A DNA stretch of 64,000 nucleotides from assembly GCF_943734655.1 (NCBI RefSeq), contig NC_071353.1:27478001-27542000 (forward strand). Direction: 5' to 3'. Positions 42,060 through 54,414 of this stretch are shown here, piece after piece. Position numbers and translations under genes: made by a program. The DNA comes from Sabethes cyaneus (taxonomy: Eukaryota > Arthropoda > Insecta > Diptera > Culicidae). The notes beneath the pieces are model-generated. The model was given only the letters and a program-made list of their open reading frames with translations. It had not been told where the DNA came from and ran no database searches. The number at the start of each line of letters is the position of its first letter. Position 1 is the first letter of the stretch.

Positions 42060-43735
42060 TTCTTTTCAATGGTCTTGGTATAGGTTTTAGTCTTCGTTTC
42101 ATTCTTTGGTCTTGGTTCTGGAATTGGTTTCGTCTAAGTTTTGGCCTCGGTCTTGGTTTTGTCTTGGTCTTGAACTAAGTATTAGGATTGGTCTTAGTCC
42201 TAGTCTTGGTCTTAGTCTTGTTCTTGATCTTGGCCTTAGTCTTAGTCTTGATTTTGGTCTTGATATTGGTTTTAGTCTTGGACTTGTTCTTGGTCTTGAT
42301 CTTGGTCTGAGTCACAGTCTTGGTCTTGGTCTTCTTTTTGGTCTTGGTCTTTATATTGGTCTTTGGTTCAAATTTGGTTTGGTTCAAATCTTTCACATGA
42401 TTGTGAGGAACGTGCTGCTCGAGCCAAAGATGCTAATACCTTATATTGGTCTTAGATTTGGTGTTGGTTTTGGTCTTGGTCTTGGTCATGATCTTGGTCT
42501 GGGTCTTGATCTTAGTCTTAGTCTAAGTGTTGTTAGTCTTGGTCTTGGTCATGATCTTGATCAATGCTGAAAAATCAGTGATTTTGATCAAATTTGCGGG
42601 TTATCGCCACACGCACAGATCACAATCCGTACAGTACATGACAAACAGTGAATCTTTAGCATTGATCACAAGATTTTGTTCTCTAAACAGTCTCAGCAAT
42701 CGATCACAGCATTACACCGTACCTAGTTGCGAGAAAAAGGCTACTCATGTTGTCATGCAGAATCATGCAATGAACATGATCGGAATCTGAATCTGATTGC
42801 TCCAATGATCTGGAGCACTAGAAGAGATTTTTTTCCATCACTAATCTTGATCTTGGTCTTGTTTTTGGTCTTGGTCATGATGTTGGTCTTGGACTTAGCT
42901 TGATCTTGGTCTTAGTCTTGATCTTGCTCTTGGTCATGATCTTGGTCTTGGTCATGATCTTGGTCTTGGTCATGGTCATGATCTTGGTCTTGGTCATGAT
43001 CTTGATCTTGGTATTGGACTGATTCTTGGCCTTAGTCTTAGTCTTGATCTTGGTCTTTTTTTGTTTTGATCTTGGTCTTAATCATGATCTTAGTCTTGGT
43101 CATGATCTTGGTCTTGGTCATGATCTTGATCTTGCTCTTGGTCTTGGTCATGATCTTGGTGTTGGTCTTGGACTTAGTCTTGGTCTTAATCTTAGTCTTG
43201 GTCATGATCTTGGTCTTGGGTTTAGTTTTAGTCTTGGTCTTAGTCTTAGTCTTGGTCTTGCACTTGGTCATGATCTTTGTCTTGGGCTTAGTCTTGGTCT
43301 TAGCCTTAGTCTTGGTCTTGCCCTTGGTCATAATCTTGGTCTTACTCTTAGACTAGGTCTTGATCTTGGTTTTGGTCTTAGTCTTAGTCTTCGTCTTAGT
43401 CTTGGTCTTAGTCTTGATCTTAGTCTTAGTCTTGGTCTCGCTCTTGGTCATGATCTTGGTCTTGGTCAGGATTTTGGTCTTGGTCAGGATCTTGGGCTTG
43501 CACTCAGTCTTGGTCTTACTCTTAGTCTAGGTCTTGATCTTGGTTTTGGTCTTGGTCTTAGTAATGATCTTGGTCTTGGAATTAGTCTTGCTCTTGGTCT
43601 TAGTCTTAGTCTTGATCATAAACTTGGTCTTGGTCATGATCTTGGTCTTGTTTTTGATATTGGTCTAAGTCTTAGTATTAGTCTTTGTTTTGGTTTTGGT
43701 CTTGATCATGATCTTGGTATTGTTATTAAAGAAGC
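42060..43735. repeat. Hexamer array (TCTTGG/TCTTAG/TCATGA variants)
   Basis: The plus strand is a hexanucleotide repeat with consensus GGTCTT and variants AGTCTT, GATCTT and GGTCATGATCTT. Because the period is a multiple of three, all frames stay open for long runs. The 250-codon frame at 43026-43778 (GLGLSLGLGHDL-like) and its minus-strand counterpart (TKTKTK-like) are artefacts. The array is interrupted at 42390-42445 and 42553-42840 by non-repeat sequence. Confidence 0.9.
42553..42840. repeat. Non-repeat insert of about 288 bp in the hexamer array
   Basis: The array stops at GATCTTGATCAATGCTGAAAA and resumes at CACTAATCTTGATCTTGG. The insert begins with a short foldback (TGATCA..TGATCA-like) and contains CAATCGATCACAGCATTACA. 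No terminal repeats or tRNA boxes are convincing. It may be a mobile element of unknown type. Confidence 0.5.
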
Positions 43736-43739
43736 ATTT

Positions 43740-46700
43740 GGCAGCCTCTACCCTTGTAAAAAAACAAAAATTAATTAAACAGTATCGCGTAAAAAGCTCA
43801 TCCGAAAATTGACCAGCAGAAATAATAAACATTTATGTTAGAAAGAATGTTTACAAACTTAAAATTCATGCTTCATTCTTTCTCGAATAGAACTGCATTC
43901 GTCAGAAATGAAGCTCGTTTACCGCAAAAGCGCAATACAGAGATTTGAACTGAATGCCATTTGAAACCAATAGATTGAACTAGTTCTATAGACAAAACAA
44001 GCGGTAAATAAATTTCGGTAAACCAACGGCATAGAAGTGATTTCCTTTTTCTCACATACAGGCGAGCATCGAAGTGCGGCCGGGCAGCCGCTCGTTTCCT
44101 TTGGAACCAGGCCTAACAGCAGCAATAAAAGGCGTCGTTTTTCCTCGTTCGTCCTCTGCTGGCAGCATCCTAGTACCTAGCGGATAAGCTGGTGGGAAAC
44201 AAAAAAGCGAGATTTGCGAAAGCCAAGCAACTGTGCGCGGCAGCAGTGGGGTACTTTTATGAAAATGTGCAAAGTCAGAATATTTGAAGAATGCTTTATG
44301 AAGCTCTAGCAGCTGGGGAATTTCTTTATTTCAAGCTGCATTTTTTTTTCTGGGGGGAAATAGAAGCGAGAACTTTGAGCATTCCAGAAAATAGCTTCAC
44401 TACTGCGAGGAAAGAATTTTCATCTGAGCTACGACTACGCTTCTGCCACTACAAGCACTAGAGATGGGATCGCCGTTATTGCCGTTTCTTCCCGGTTGGA
44501 GGTTCACATTCTATGCAAAACTACACACCGGAGGCTATTAGGGAATAGTGGTCACACTTGCTCCAACAGAAGGTTACGTTCGTTTTTCATGCTCGAGCGA
44601 AGTCGTTTTCTTTTATTTCATCATTTGAATATGATTCAAAGCGGTACAGTTCTGAACAAACGGTTCTCAAGAGTAAGGTTTCAATGTACACTGCACAATT
44701 ATTCATTGAATGAAAACAAAATAGACGGAAAATTTATTTTATTTCCAAATTTACGTTTTTAATTACATATGCCAGCGTCATTCTTTTCATGCTCGTCCCT
44801 TTTTTTGTTGCTCGCCAAAATGTAAAACAGCGTCGACGAGCTTCCGTGGAAATGGCGCTCGATACACTCTTTTTTTGTCGTTTATTCCGCATTTCATCGG
44901 TAACAAAGTAACCATGAAATGCAATTTCGCGTGTGACACACTTTTTTATTCCTCCATATTTTTGGAAGTATGTACCTATACAAAAAAAAGCAGTCTCGTC
45001 GTTGTTTGCCATTGCGATGAGAGGGTCTTCCGCCAAAAAAAAATACGCTTTTACCTGCAGAGCGAGTGGCTCCATCTTCCTTTCCCGGATATTAGATTAT
45101 CACATTCTGCATAGCGGATCCGACGCTTTATCTACTTGAACCGTGCGAAGGCGTACTTCTGAGATCATGGTGTGCTGATACGTGGAAACGCTATCGAAGC
45201 GTTCGCAATTAGGTTGATGCAAATTGTGTTTCATGTGTGCCTTGTTTGAAGTTACATCACAAACGCTTAATGCCGGGACTCAAAGGGGAGTATCACGCTT
45301 ATCAAGTTGCATGGTACGCTGCTTGAAAATACTTTGAACCGCTTCAAATTCGCTCCAGGTTGGGGTTAGGTACCTTACCGAGTTGTGGATTGTTCTCGGT
45401 GCGGTAGTTGTCGCTGGTGGCGTTTTGTTAACAAGACACTTCACAGCAAGTCAGCTCCGTCGAAACTATATCTGTTTCAGACAGGTCTCATCTGCATTTG
45501 GCCGCATGTTTTGTTGCAGTTGGTCACAATAAATGGGAACCCATTTTGGGGTTTCCCTTCAGCCCAGAGTGGAGGTGCACAGCTTTTGTTAGTGCAGTGG
45601 TAAAATTGGAACATTCTTGTTCACTGTCGTGTATCTTTTGGTTAGTGATGAAATTCATCTTACACCCTTCATCAGGGAAACCCTGCGAAGTGAAAGCAAG
45701 CTGTCAAGAACAACAAAGTGGATTCTTTTTTGTATGCAAATCGTTGTTTTTTCTCGCTTCCATTGAAAATACAAGCGGAAAACCAACGATAACCATCGTT
45801 TGTGGTTTTGCGGTTTCCGTATTTTGGTTTGAAAAGTATTCAATCAGAGAGGATAACAAAAAAATATACGAATTAGATAATCGATTTTAACGTTTCTAAT
45901 CAATCGAGTCAATGAAAGCTGCTTCGTAAGAGATTTTAAAAGCTTCTTTATGTTAAAATACCTTTGTACAGTACTTGGCAACGTAACCCCATTTCCATAG
46001 CTCTTGGTTGCAATTTTAGATACCATTTGTTATGGAAAAACTGGCCCTCAGCTCCCTCTGGAGGAGCGGAGGAAGCCACTCTTGGTCACTAAGTATTAGC
46101 AACACACTCAACTTCAACTTCCGTTCGGATGTCTGCATCAGGAGTAAAATAGAAGGAATGAAACTGATATCGTACCCTCCGGTCGGTGGTGGTAACCGCT
46201 CCGCTGTTCCCTACCCTCCCCGCGTGGCTTGTTTCTCCCGCTCGACTTGTTTGCCTGTAACAGGAGACTATTTGAACCGGACAAGACGATAAATAATGCC
46301 TGTAAAATGTAAACCATCATCTCACCCCGAAGGATAAAAAGTCGTCCTGTGTGACACGAAAGACAAAGTGCAAGCCAGATCCTGTAGTCAACCCTGCAAC
46401 TGCCGGCCGCACGGCAACAGGGATTCGAGTTGATTGTGTTGTGTAGTATGTGTGCTTGGTGTGGGCACGTTGATAGCGACCAGGAACCCGGAGACGCGGA
46501 GGATGTTGTCAAACGATGGAACCATCAGCGTCGAACATCCTTCACACCCAAAGGAGCTCGGGTATTGGGCGGGACGACGACGACAACGATGGACATCGCC
46601 CTCGCTCTGACTTTACTTCGTTGTTTTGTTGGTTGAGGTTGTTGTTTCAGCTGGTGTCGTTGGGCGATATTTCAATCCGGAACTGCACCGTACCCGAATG

Positions 46701-47090
46701 TGGTTCGGAGTTGATAAATGATGCTCATTTTGGTGTGAAAATGCAGAATGCACTTGACAGCAAGGGCACACGCCGAGAGCAGTAATGGGTCACAATTGGG
46801 CCTCCCCCCCCATCCCGAAGCAGCGGTGTTAATGTTCGTGTGGACAGCAGCGTACGAATTCTTTATCGGGGATTGTCTGCTAGGTGAAACGAGCGATCAA
46901 CCTTTGCTTGTACTTAGAAGCTGCCAGTATCGTTTACAATGGTAGATTGAACTACGTTTTAACGAAGTAATTTTTAAGGTTCTAATGTAGCTCAGTGTCT
47001 AAAATTCAACATTTTCAGTTGTTTGAAACTGAAACACTACATCCCTAGATTCAGTCGATTTACTGTTCATGTCACTAAACTCCTATTTGT
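43740..47090. other. Unique stretch without a recognised gene
   Basis: GC content is somewhat higher than around it. Short open frames up to 130 codons show no domain. One non-ATG frame at about 45340-45530 reads a hydrophobic run, LWIVLGAVVVAGGVLL, followed by basic residues, and might be an exon coding a membrane segment. The flanking splice signals are weak, so I do not call it. Confidence 0.35.
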
Positions 47091-47269
47091 GAGTGACCCC
47101 ATTAGGCATACGGACCGTAGGTATGCGGACGTTAGGCACAATGGACGATAGGCATAATACACGAGAGGGAGGATATGGACTGAACGCCTTGATGATGGTG
47201 GGCATAGCGGACGTTAGGCTGTTAGCTTGCAAACGGTCTAATCGACTCGGTTAAAACTGCATTACATGT

Positions 47270-47760
47270 AGGGTGAGTCAAATTACATACGAATGGCCGA
47301 AATACAACTGGCCGTATCGCAAATGGCCGAAACTCAACTGAACGAAAAACAAATGGTGTAACAGATAATGGCCGAAACACGAATGGCCGAATCACAAATG
47401 GCCGAATTTCATAGCAAATATTCACGGCCTTCGACCTGCTCAAATGTTGGATTTATACTAACCTTACTCGCTACCGCTCGTTCGGGATAAACCCTTGTGG
47501 TCAGTAAACCAAGGTAAATGCATGCACCTGAATAGAGGCGATTTCTGCGGGGGGAAGGGGCTTAACAATGACCTTAAAAACATTATTTTTATTAATATTA
47601 TTCGAGAAAATAGTTTTCGGCGAGATGCAGCCAAGTAGGGACTCGACCTTTCGTGTTTCGGCCTTTCATGATACGGCCAAATACAATTTCAGCCTTATGT
47701 GACAGTTGTGGAAAGCCGATCATTTGGATTTCGGCTATTTGTTTTTCGGCCGTTTGGTAC
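47270..47760. repeat. Inverted GGCCGAA minisatellite arms
   Basis: On the left, ATGGCCGAAACACGAATGGC-like units of 14-15 bases repeat about six times (47290-47410). On the right (47640-47760) the reverse complement appears as TTTCGTGTTTCGGCCTTTC, GATACGGCCAAATAC and TTTCGGCTATTTG. Together they form a foldback with a 230-base spacer. The open frame on the minus strand (RPFVFRPF repeats) is a translation of the array. A related run (GGACGTTAGGCA-like) precedes it at 47100-47220. Confidence 0.65.
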
Positions 47761-47775
47761 CAACTCGGTGCTCTA

Positions 47776-48017
47776 CACTCAAAAAAATCGACACGTCGCT
47801 TCCACGTGAAAAATCATGTAAAATTCTGTACAGCAACTTACGGGAACTTCATGTTCTAGTTAATGGGAAAATTGATAAAATGTACCGGGATTGCACGTAA
47901 ACTGGTTAGTATGAGTGCGAGTTACCAACAATTCACGTTGAATGTTACATGAAAAGTGTGACGGATGAGAATTACCTATGTTTCCACGTAAACATGACGT
48001 GCTGATTTTTTTGAGTG
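47776..48017. mobile_element. TA-flanked MITE, CACTCAAAA family, copy 2
   Basis: CACTCAAAAAAATC and GATTTTTTTGAGTG ends are flanked by TA (47774-47775, 48018-48019). At 242 bp it is one base longer than copy 1 at 15053, with shared CCACGTGAAAAATCA blocks. Confidence 0.8.
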
Positions 48018-48019
48018 TA

Positions 48020-50215
48020 GGGAAGCGAATAAACCTAGACAGATGTAATTTCCAAAACATTGTAGAGCGGTATTTTCTAGCTAGTATCTACCAGCTTCAG
48101 CAACTAAAAGTAAAAGCGGCAATAGTAGGGTAAGGAACGAGTTAAGCAGTGTCACCTATTTTAATCAGTTGAACATAAATGAGCCGAAAATGCACTTTTT
48201 TATTCATATTTTCAAAATCTTTTGATAGGATCATCTTCACAAATCACTTAACCATACATTTGATTCACACAAACACAATTTATTGGGTTTCCGACAAGAA
48301 ATATGATGAATTAAAAATTGTTGTCCAAAAACGTACATTTTTCAGCTGCTGAAGGCAATCGCCACCTCGCTACTAACGAATCCATCACATTTTTCAGCAC
48401 TGATTACAACCACTCTAAAAGTCAAGCACTCAATTGTCACATACCATATTATTCACTCTCTTTTTTTCTATTATCTAAGGCTTTGTCACTAGCCGAAAGT
48501 TTTATTATTTTCTAACAAAACTGAAAACAAATTCTGAATTGACGGAACCTGTTCACCAGTAGCAGCAGCTGCAGCACAACTGATGAACTATCGTGTTGCC
48601 AAAACACTGTTTCGGTTCTGGAAATAAGAATTTTAAGTTTGAAATTAACTGAAACCTCCTATGGTGAAAACGTGGTTCAATACTTTCAAGAGGAATGTAT
48701 GTTCATAATTAATTTTTCTTTATTAAAAACAACACAAAAGACAGCTTTTTCAATAATTTTCGAAGATTTTCTCAGTGATTTAATAAAGCAACGATGTGTT
48801 TCAATGTTATTTGCTTTGACAACACTGTTCTGAGTCGGATCGTTTGTACTGCTATGTTTACCTCTCTTGTTCTCTCACCATCCTTATGAACAGCGAGTGA
48901 GACGTCAAACTCGCAGTTTCCCATAATAACACTAGAGAATAAAAGAGACGACGAATACCGTTTGCCGAACGGTGCGGTGAGTGTATGCCCCGATAAACAA
49001 TTTAGACAGATGGCATTTTACGCATCTATGCCGATACGCTATGCCGATTACGCATCAGATGCCGATTAGTAGGTCGCGGATAGGAACGTGAACTTACTGA
49101 ATAGGGAGAAAAGTCGAGGGATTTTTTAAGGGGACGTAAAAAAATTCAGATTTCAGGATTGCTTAAAAAAGCACCTTGCGGGTGAAAATAGGTTCGGTCT
49201 GTTCAAAATTAGTTCCGCCGCTCCAACTTTTAAAGCGAAAAATCAAAAGTTTAGCTCAACAATAGTGTCTTCCAATGGTAACAGCTTGAAGAACTAAAGA
49301 TAGCAAGAAGATTGGTATGCTGATATCCCCCACTTAGTCAACCCATCGCTTGTAATAAGGTAAAACAATCAGTGACCCGCTTAGACTGCTTAAAACTAGT
49401 TCTTTACCCTACACTAAAACTACTGTAAAAGGAAGAAAAGAAGCATCTATAAATTGGCGTTGGATAGCTTCATTAACGAAAAACCGAAAGTGCCCTTACT
49501 TACACAGGATTCCTGCTTTCGAATCCTGAGGATTCATTTTTCATAGTGGAGGGCATTACCGAGTTATAATAAATATTATCATGCTAAAACTCTGCTTCTA
49601 TAAGCAAGGCTTTCTATACGAATCTTATGCAGAATCCCACAATACGATTCCAATGCGAGGAATCCCAGAAATCCCGTGCAAATCTTTTTGGTTCGCCCGG
49701 GTAGCTTGAAACTGGCTAACGAATGATGCACATACTAGTTTGCGCCTTAAAAATACATCCAGCTGCCAATACATGGCAGATCTCACTTTCGTTATGTAAT
49801 CAGTGCTTCTAGGGCTGTTATAATCAACTGAAACTTGTCATTCGCATTCCGTTTATCGATCAGCGTTTAACTGATCAAACATACAGCAAAATGTGTTTAC
49901 TATTTGAAAATGAATTATCATATTAAACGTCGTATTAATCATGACGTGATCATAAAATCAACTAATGAATTGCGCCAAAAGAATAAGGTTCACAAGTAAC
50001 TATTTCAAAGTCACTTGGTTCTACTTAAATTTTATAAAGGTTTTATTGTGATATTAATCATTACCTCTGATTTCATTATGGTATTACGTAATACCAAGAT
50101 GATACAACTAAAAACACACTTATAACTGGCTATGACACCATAATAAAACTGTCAATAAAACAAATTTATTGTGGATGCTTATATTGCTACAATAAAACTA
50201 GTTAGCTACGCCATA
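48020..50215. other. Unique stretch without a recognised gene
   Basis: No domain-bearing frame is seen. The last 200 bases before 50215, joined to 52570-52720, form sequence rich in ATAAAACT and TACGCCATA/TATGGCGTA motifs, probably another foldback element into which the Helitron copy inserted. Confidence 0.35.
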
Positions 50216-52569
50216 TCTATACCTATAAAGAAGGATTTCTGTCTGTCTGTCTGTCTGTCTGTCCCATGTCCCTTATAGAATCGAAAACTACTGAACCAAT
50301 CGGCGTGAAAATTTGCATGTAGAGGTTTTTGGGGCCAGGAAAGGTTTTAGTGATGGTTAGAGACCCCTCCCCCCACTAAGAGGGGGGGCTCCCATACAAA
50401 TGAAACACAAATTTCTGCAAAACTCGAGAACTAATCAAGCAAATAGAACCAAATTTGGCATGTGGGTGTTTTCGGTAACAAGAATTTATTCTAGGGTAAT
50501 TTGAGACCCCTCCCCTCTTTATAAGGGGAATTATAACTCCTCTCCCCTTTAAGAGGGGGGGCTTCCATACAAATTTCCTCATAACTCGAGAACTAATCAA
50601 GCAAATGGAACCAAATTTGGCATGTGAAGGTTTTCGAGGGCAAGGAAATTTTCTATGTTGAATTAGGACCCCTCCTCACTTTAAGAGGGGGGGCTCCTGT
50701 ACAAATGAAATACCAATTTCCTCATAACTCGAGAACTAATCAAGCAAATGGAACCAAATTTGGCATGTGTGTGTTTTTGGAGACAAAATTTTTTTCTATG
50801 ATGAATTGGGACCCCTCCCCACTTTAGGAGGGGGGGGGCTCCTATACAAACTAAACACAAATTTCCTTATAACTCGAGAACTAATCAAGCAAATGGAACC
50901 AAATTTGACACGTGGGTGTTTTTGGAGACAAAAATTTTGTCTATGATGAACTGGGACCCCTCCTCACTTTAGGAGGGGGGGCTCCTATACAAATGAAATA
51001 CTAATTTCCTCATAACTCGAGAGCTAATCAAGCAAATGAAACCAAATTTGGCATGTGAAAGTTTTCGAGGGGAAGAATTTTTCTATAGTGAATTAGAACC
51101 CCTCCCAACTTTAAGAGGGGGGGCTCCTATACAAACGAAATACAAATTTCCTCATAACTCGAGAACTAATCAAGCAAATGGAACCAAATTTGACACGTGG
51201 GTGTTTTTAGACAAAAATTTTTTCTATGATGAACTGGGACCCCTCCTCACTTTAGGAGGGGGGGCTCCTATACAAATGAAATACAAATTTCCTCATAACT
51301 CGAGAGCTAATCAAGCAAATGAAACCAAATTTGGCATGTGAAAGTTTTCGAGGGGAAGAATATTTTCTATAGTGAATTAGAACCCCTCCCCACTTTAAGA
51401 GGGGGGGCTCCTATACAAACGAAATACAAATGTCCTCATAACTCGAGAACTAATCAATCAAATGGAACCAAATTTGGCACGTGGGTGTTTTTGGAGACAA
51501 AAATTTTTTCTATGATGAATTGGGACCCCTACCCACTTTAGAAGGGGGGCTCCTATACAAATGAAATTCAAATTTCCTCATAACTCGAGAACTAATCAAT
51601 CAAATAGAACCAAATTTGGCATGTGGAGGTTTCTGGAGGCAAAAATATTTTTTATGGTGAATTAGGACCCCTCCCAACTTTAAGAGGGGGTGCTTCTACA
51701 CAAATGAAATACAAATTTCCTCATAATTCGAGAACTAATCAAGCAAATGGAACCATATTTGGCATGTGGGTGTTTTTGGAGGCAACCATTTTTTCTATGA
51801 TGAATTAGGACCCCTTACATTTTTAAGAGGGGGGGCTCTCATACAAACGAAATACAAATTTCCTCATCACTCTAGAACTAATCAAGCAAATGGAACCAAA
51901 TTTATCATGTGGGTGTTTTTGTAGGCAAGAATATGTTCTATGGTATATTTTCTATGGATTTCCCCACTTTAAGATGGGGGGGGGGCTCCTATACAAATGA
52001 AATGCAAATTTCCTCTTATCTCGAGAACTAATCAATCAAATGGAACCAAATTTGGCATGTGGGAGTTTTAGATGGCAGAAATTTTTTCTATGGTGAATTA
52101 CGACCCCTTCCCCTTTTAAGAGGAGAGCTCCCATACAAATGAAATTTAAATTTCCTTATAACTTGAGAACTAATCAAGCAAATGGAACCAAATTTGGCAT
52201 GTGGAAGATTTTGGAGTCTTGAATTTATTTTACGATAGTTAGAGACCTCTCACCCCTGTGGTAGGGGGATATGGATACAAATCATACAAATAAAACAGAA
52301 ATTTTTGCGAAACTCAAAAACTAATCGAACTCGAGAAATTCGAGACTTCTTCAAACATTAGTCAATACAAGACCACAAAAACTATCTAAAGTAACACTAG
52401 ATCATTCAGGACGAGACGGTCGCGAGTGTTGCCGGTGACCCGCCGTCGGAAGCGCCGCCCACTGGGGGGCTTGCAAAACTCGAGATTGTGACAAAGATCA
52501 TCCGAGATTCATGATTTATGTACAACACAGGTTAATTTGTGGCAATACGAAATTTGTCGGGTCAGCTAG
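50216..52569 (+). mobile_element. Non-autonomous Helitron, copy 2, with about 13 tandem internal units
   Basis: It is the same element as 18567-20779: TCTATACCTATAAAGAAGG start, (CTGT)n run, GTCGGGTCAGCTAG end, between A (50215) and T (52570). The array of about 145-bp units runs from about 50400 to 52210. The unit number differs from copy 1, and the single-copy 3' portion (GTCGCGAGTGTTGCCGGTG, then CGCCGCCCACTGGGGGGC) is nearly identical. No protein is encoded; frames of 60-101 codons are array translations. Confidence 0.87.
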
Positions 52570-52884
52570 TCTCCTATAAACGCCCTATAAATAGGGTGTA
52601 GCAATACAATATGGCGTATCTATACAAAATTGATCTCATTGTGGTTACTTATCAAACCGCAATAATTCTGTTAGTTAAATAGTGCTAGCAATGTGGTAAC
52701 ACCCTAACCAAACCGTCTTATTGCTGCTATTTGGAAGAAAATTGGAGTTCAACGCCAAAAACATTTTTATGCGAGGTCTTACTGTCATATTATAGTATTC
52801 TTTTCAACCGCAAACAAAAAATCATCAAAGGAAAGTGTGAGTTGCAGAAAGAAAGTTATTGTCAATCGGTTTTCATATCACAGG

Positions 52885-53390
52885 CAATGTTGTGAATCGA
52901 GCGAGAAATCAACGATGGATGCCTGCTCTCATATGAGAGAGTATGAGAAGCATAGCATTCAACGCATACGCCGCTCACGCAAGCGTAAAAGAAATAGCCG
53001 CCGTTGCTGTGTGCAGACATTCTGCAATCCACACACGCGCAAGCACATCCTCATAACGTCTTCCTACATAGCTTACTCGCGAGTCAAATAACTCGTGAAC
53101 AATCAGCTGCCCATGAGGCCTAGTGACGCACTGGGATACAGATTGTGCATTATTTTTCTTCTTCTTTTTGCCTTCGATTCTACTTATGGGCGGGAGTGCG
53201 AGCCCTCGCGAGTAACGAACAAGAGTGACGACCGTAGTTGCTAGCTAAATACACACTCGCAAAAACTGGTCGCTGTGCATGAATAAATAAGAGCGAGAGT
53301 CCGAAAGAGATGCTTGTTCCGGTGTATTCATTAGAATGAGTACGCATGTGTGAGAAAATTAGACCACGTGAGTGTGGGTTTCGCAACATT
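52885..53390. mobile_element. TIR element (CAATGTTGYG ends), uninterrupted copy
   Basis: About 506 bp with ends CAATGTTGTGAATC and GTTTCGCAACATT, inverse over about 10 bases. It is collinear with the split copy at 30847-32655 and supplies the empty site (GCATTATTTTTCTTC at about 53146) used to delimit the H1-bearing insertion. Confidence 0.75.
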
Positions 53391-53394
53391 TATC

Positions 53395-54410
53395 ACAAGA
53401 AGCACCTAGCAGGATTTTACTAGAAATCCAGATTGACTAATTGACCTATCACACCAATATGCATGATAAAATTTGATCCGCATGTGCTACACAACGACGC
53501 AAACTGCTGAAAATGTATTATTCATTCTACCGGTTATTTTTTTTTGGTCGGTATTAACCAAAGTTTTCTTCTCACTTCAATATATTTTCAAGTTTACGAA
53601 GTTGGTTGGCTGATTTAGTTTCTTTGGCAAGCTATAAGCATTATCTATGCTCTATAGCTTTGTCGAACAAAGTGAAAAGCTTCATAAAATTATAGCGGCG
53701 ACTGTCAAGCAGCGAAAAGCGTATTCGGTTTTATTGCTGCTTTTAGCAGAGCGTGGTAAGGCTATTTGAGCTTAGAACCTGATTCCCTAAGGGGTTATAA
53801 AATATTTGGAAGAGTAGGCCACTTGGTCGGAAGCCAGTTTTATAGCGGCCTTGAGAAAGTTCTGGTGAAGCTCATAGTTTTACAAGCGGTTTTATGAAAT
53901 TGGTCATGAAAACCACTGGAGAAACATAATGAAACATAAATTGCTGCTTGGGCTTTCAAAGAGTTTTCCGCTTTCGTCACGTCAATAAGCTTATAGTGAA
54001 GTAAACAAGTGAAGTGAAGTTCGTAGCCGGCAATTCGCAGCGGATCAGCTGCGTTTATGTTTACAAGCACTATTATTTGACATATTTTACCAATACTTAA
54101 GTAATATTCAATAACCGTTTCGGTTTTAAACGAACACGTGAGCTGCCCAGCACAGTATTTGTCGCACTAACACAAGACCGTTAGCCACTTATGGTTACCT
54201 CTTCATTTCATTTATTTAGTGTCTATGGGTTTGTTGGTCAGACATGTTTTTCTTTCGTTCTTTGAATTATTATTCAGTGTTTCGTTCTCGGCCGTCTGCA
54301 CGATGGCCGGTTTGTCGCTATCGGCTGCAACTAGCCAAAAACCATGGATCGTGATTCGATTCAGTCTTCCACAATCAGGGAGGTCCATCAAAGAGATGCA
54401 CACCTAGTAC
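53395..54410. other. No gene recognised
   Basis: At about 53830-53950 there is a CTTGGTCGGAAGCC...GCTGCTTGGGC stretch loosely related to the CCCAAG MITE family. Otherwise I see nothing supportable. Confidence 0.35.
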
Positions 54411-54414
54411 ACTA

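Noticed and set aside
43026..43778. 250-codon open frame, Gly/Leu/Ser/His/Asp repeats
   Set aside because: It is the translation of a hexanucleotide array whose period is a multiple of three; frames on both strands are open for the same reason. No coding signature.
52837..53091. 84-codon basic frame (RSRKRKRNSRR) as a nuclear protein
   Set aside because: It lies within a repeated non-coding TIR element, and the corresponding frame is not preserved in the copy at 30847.
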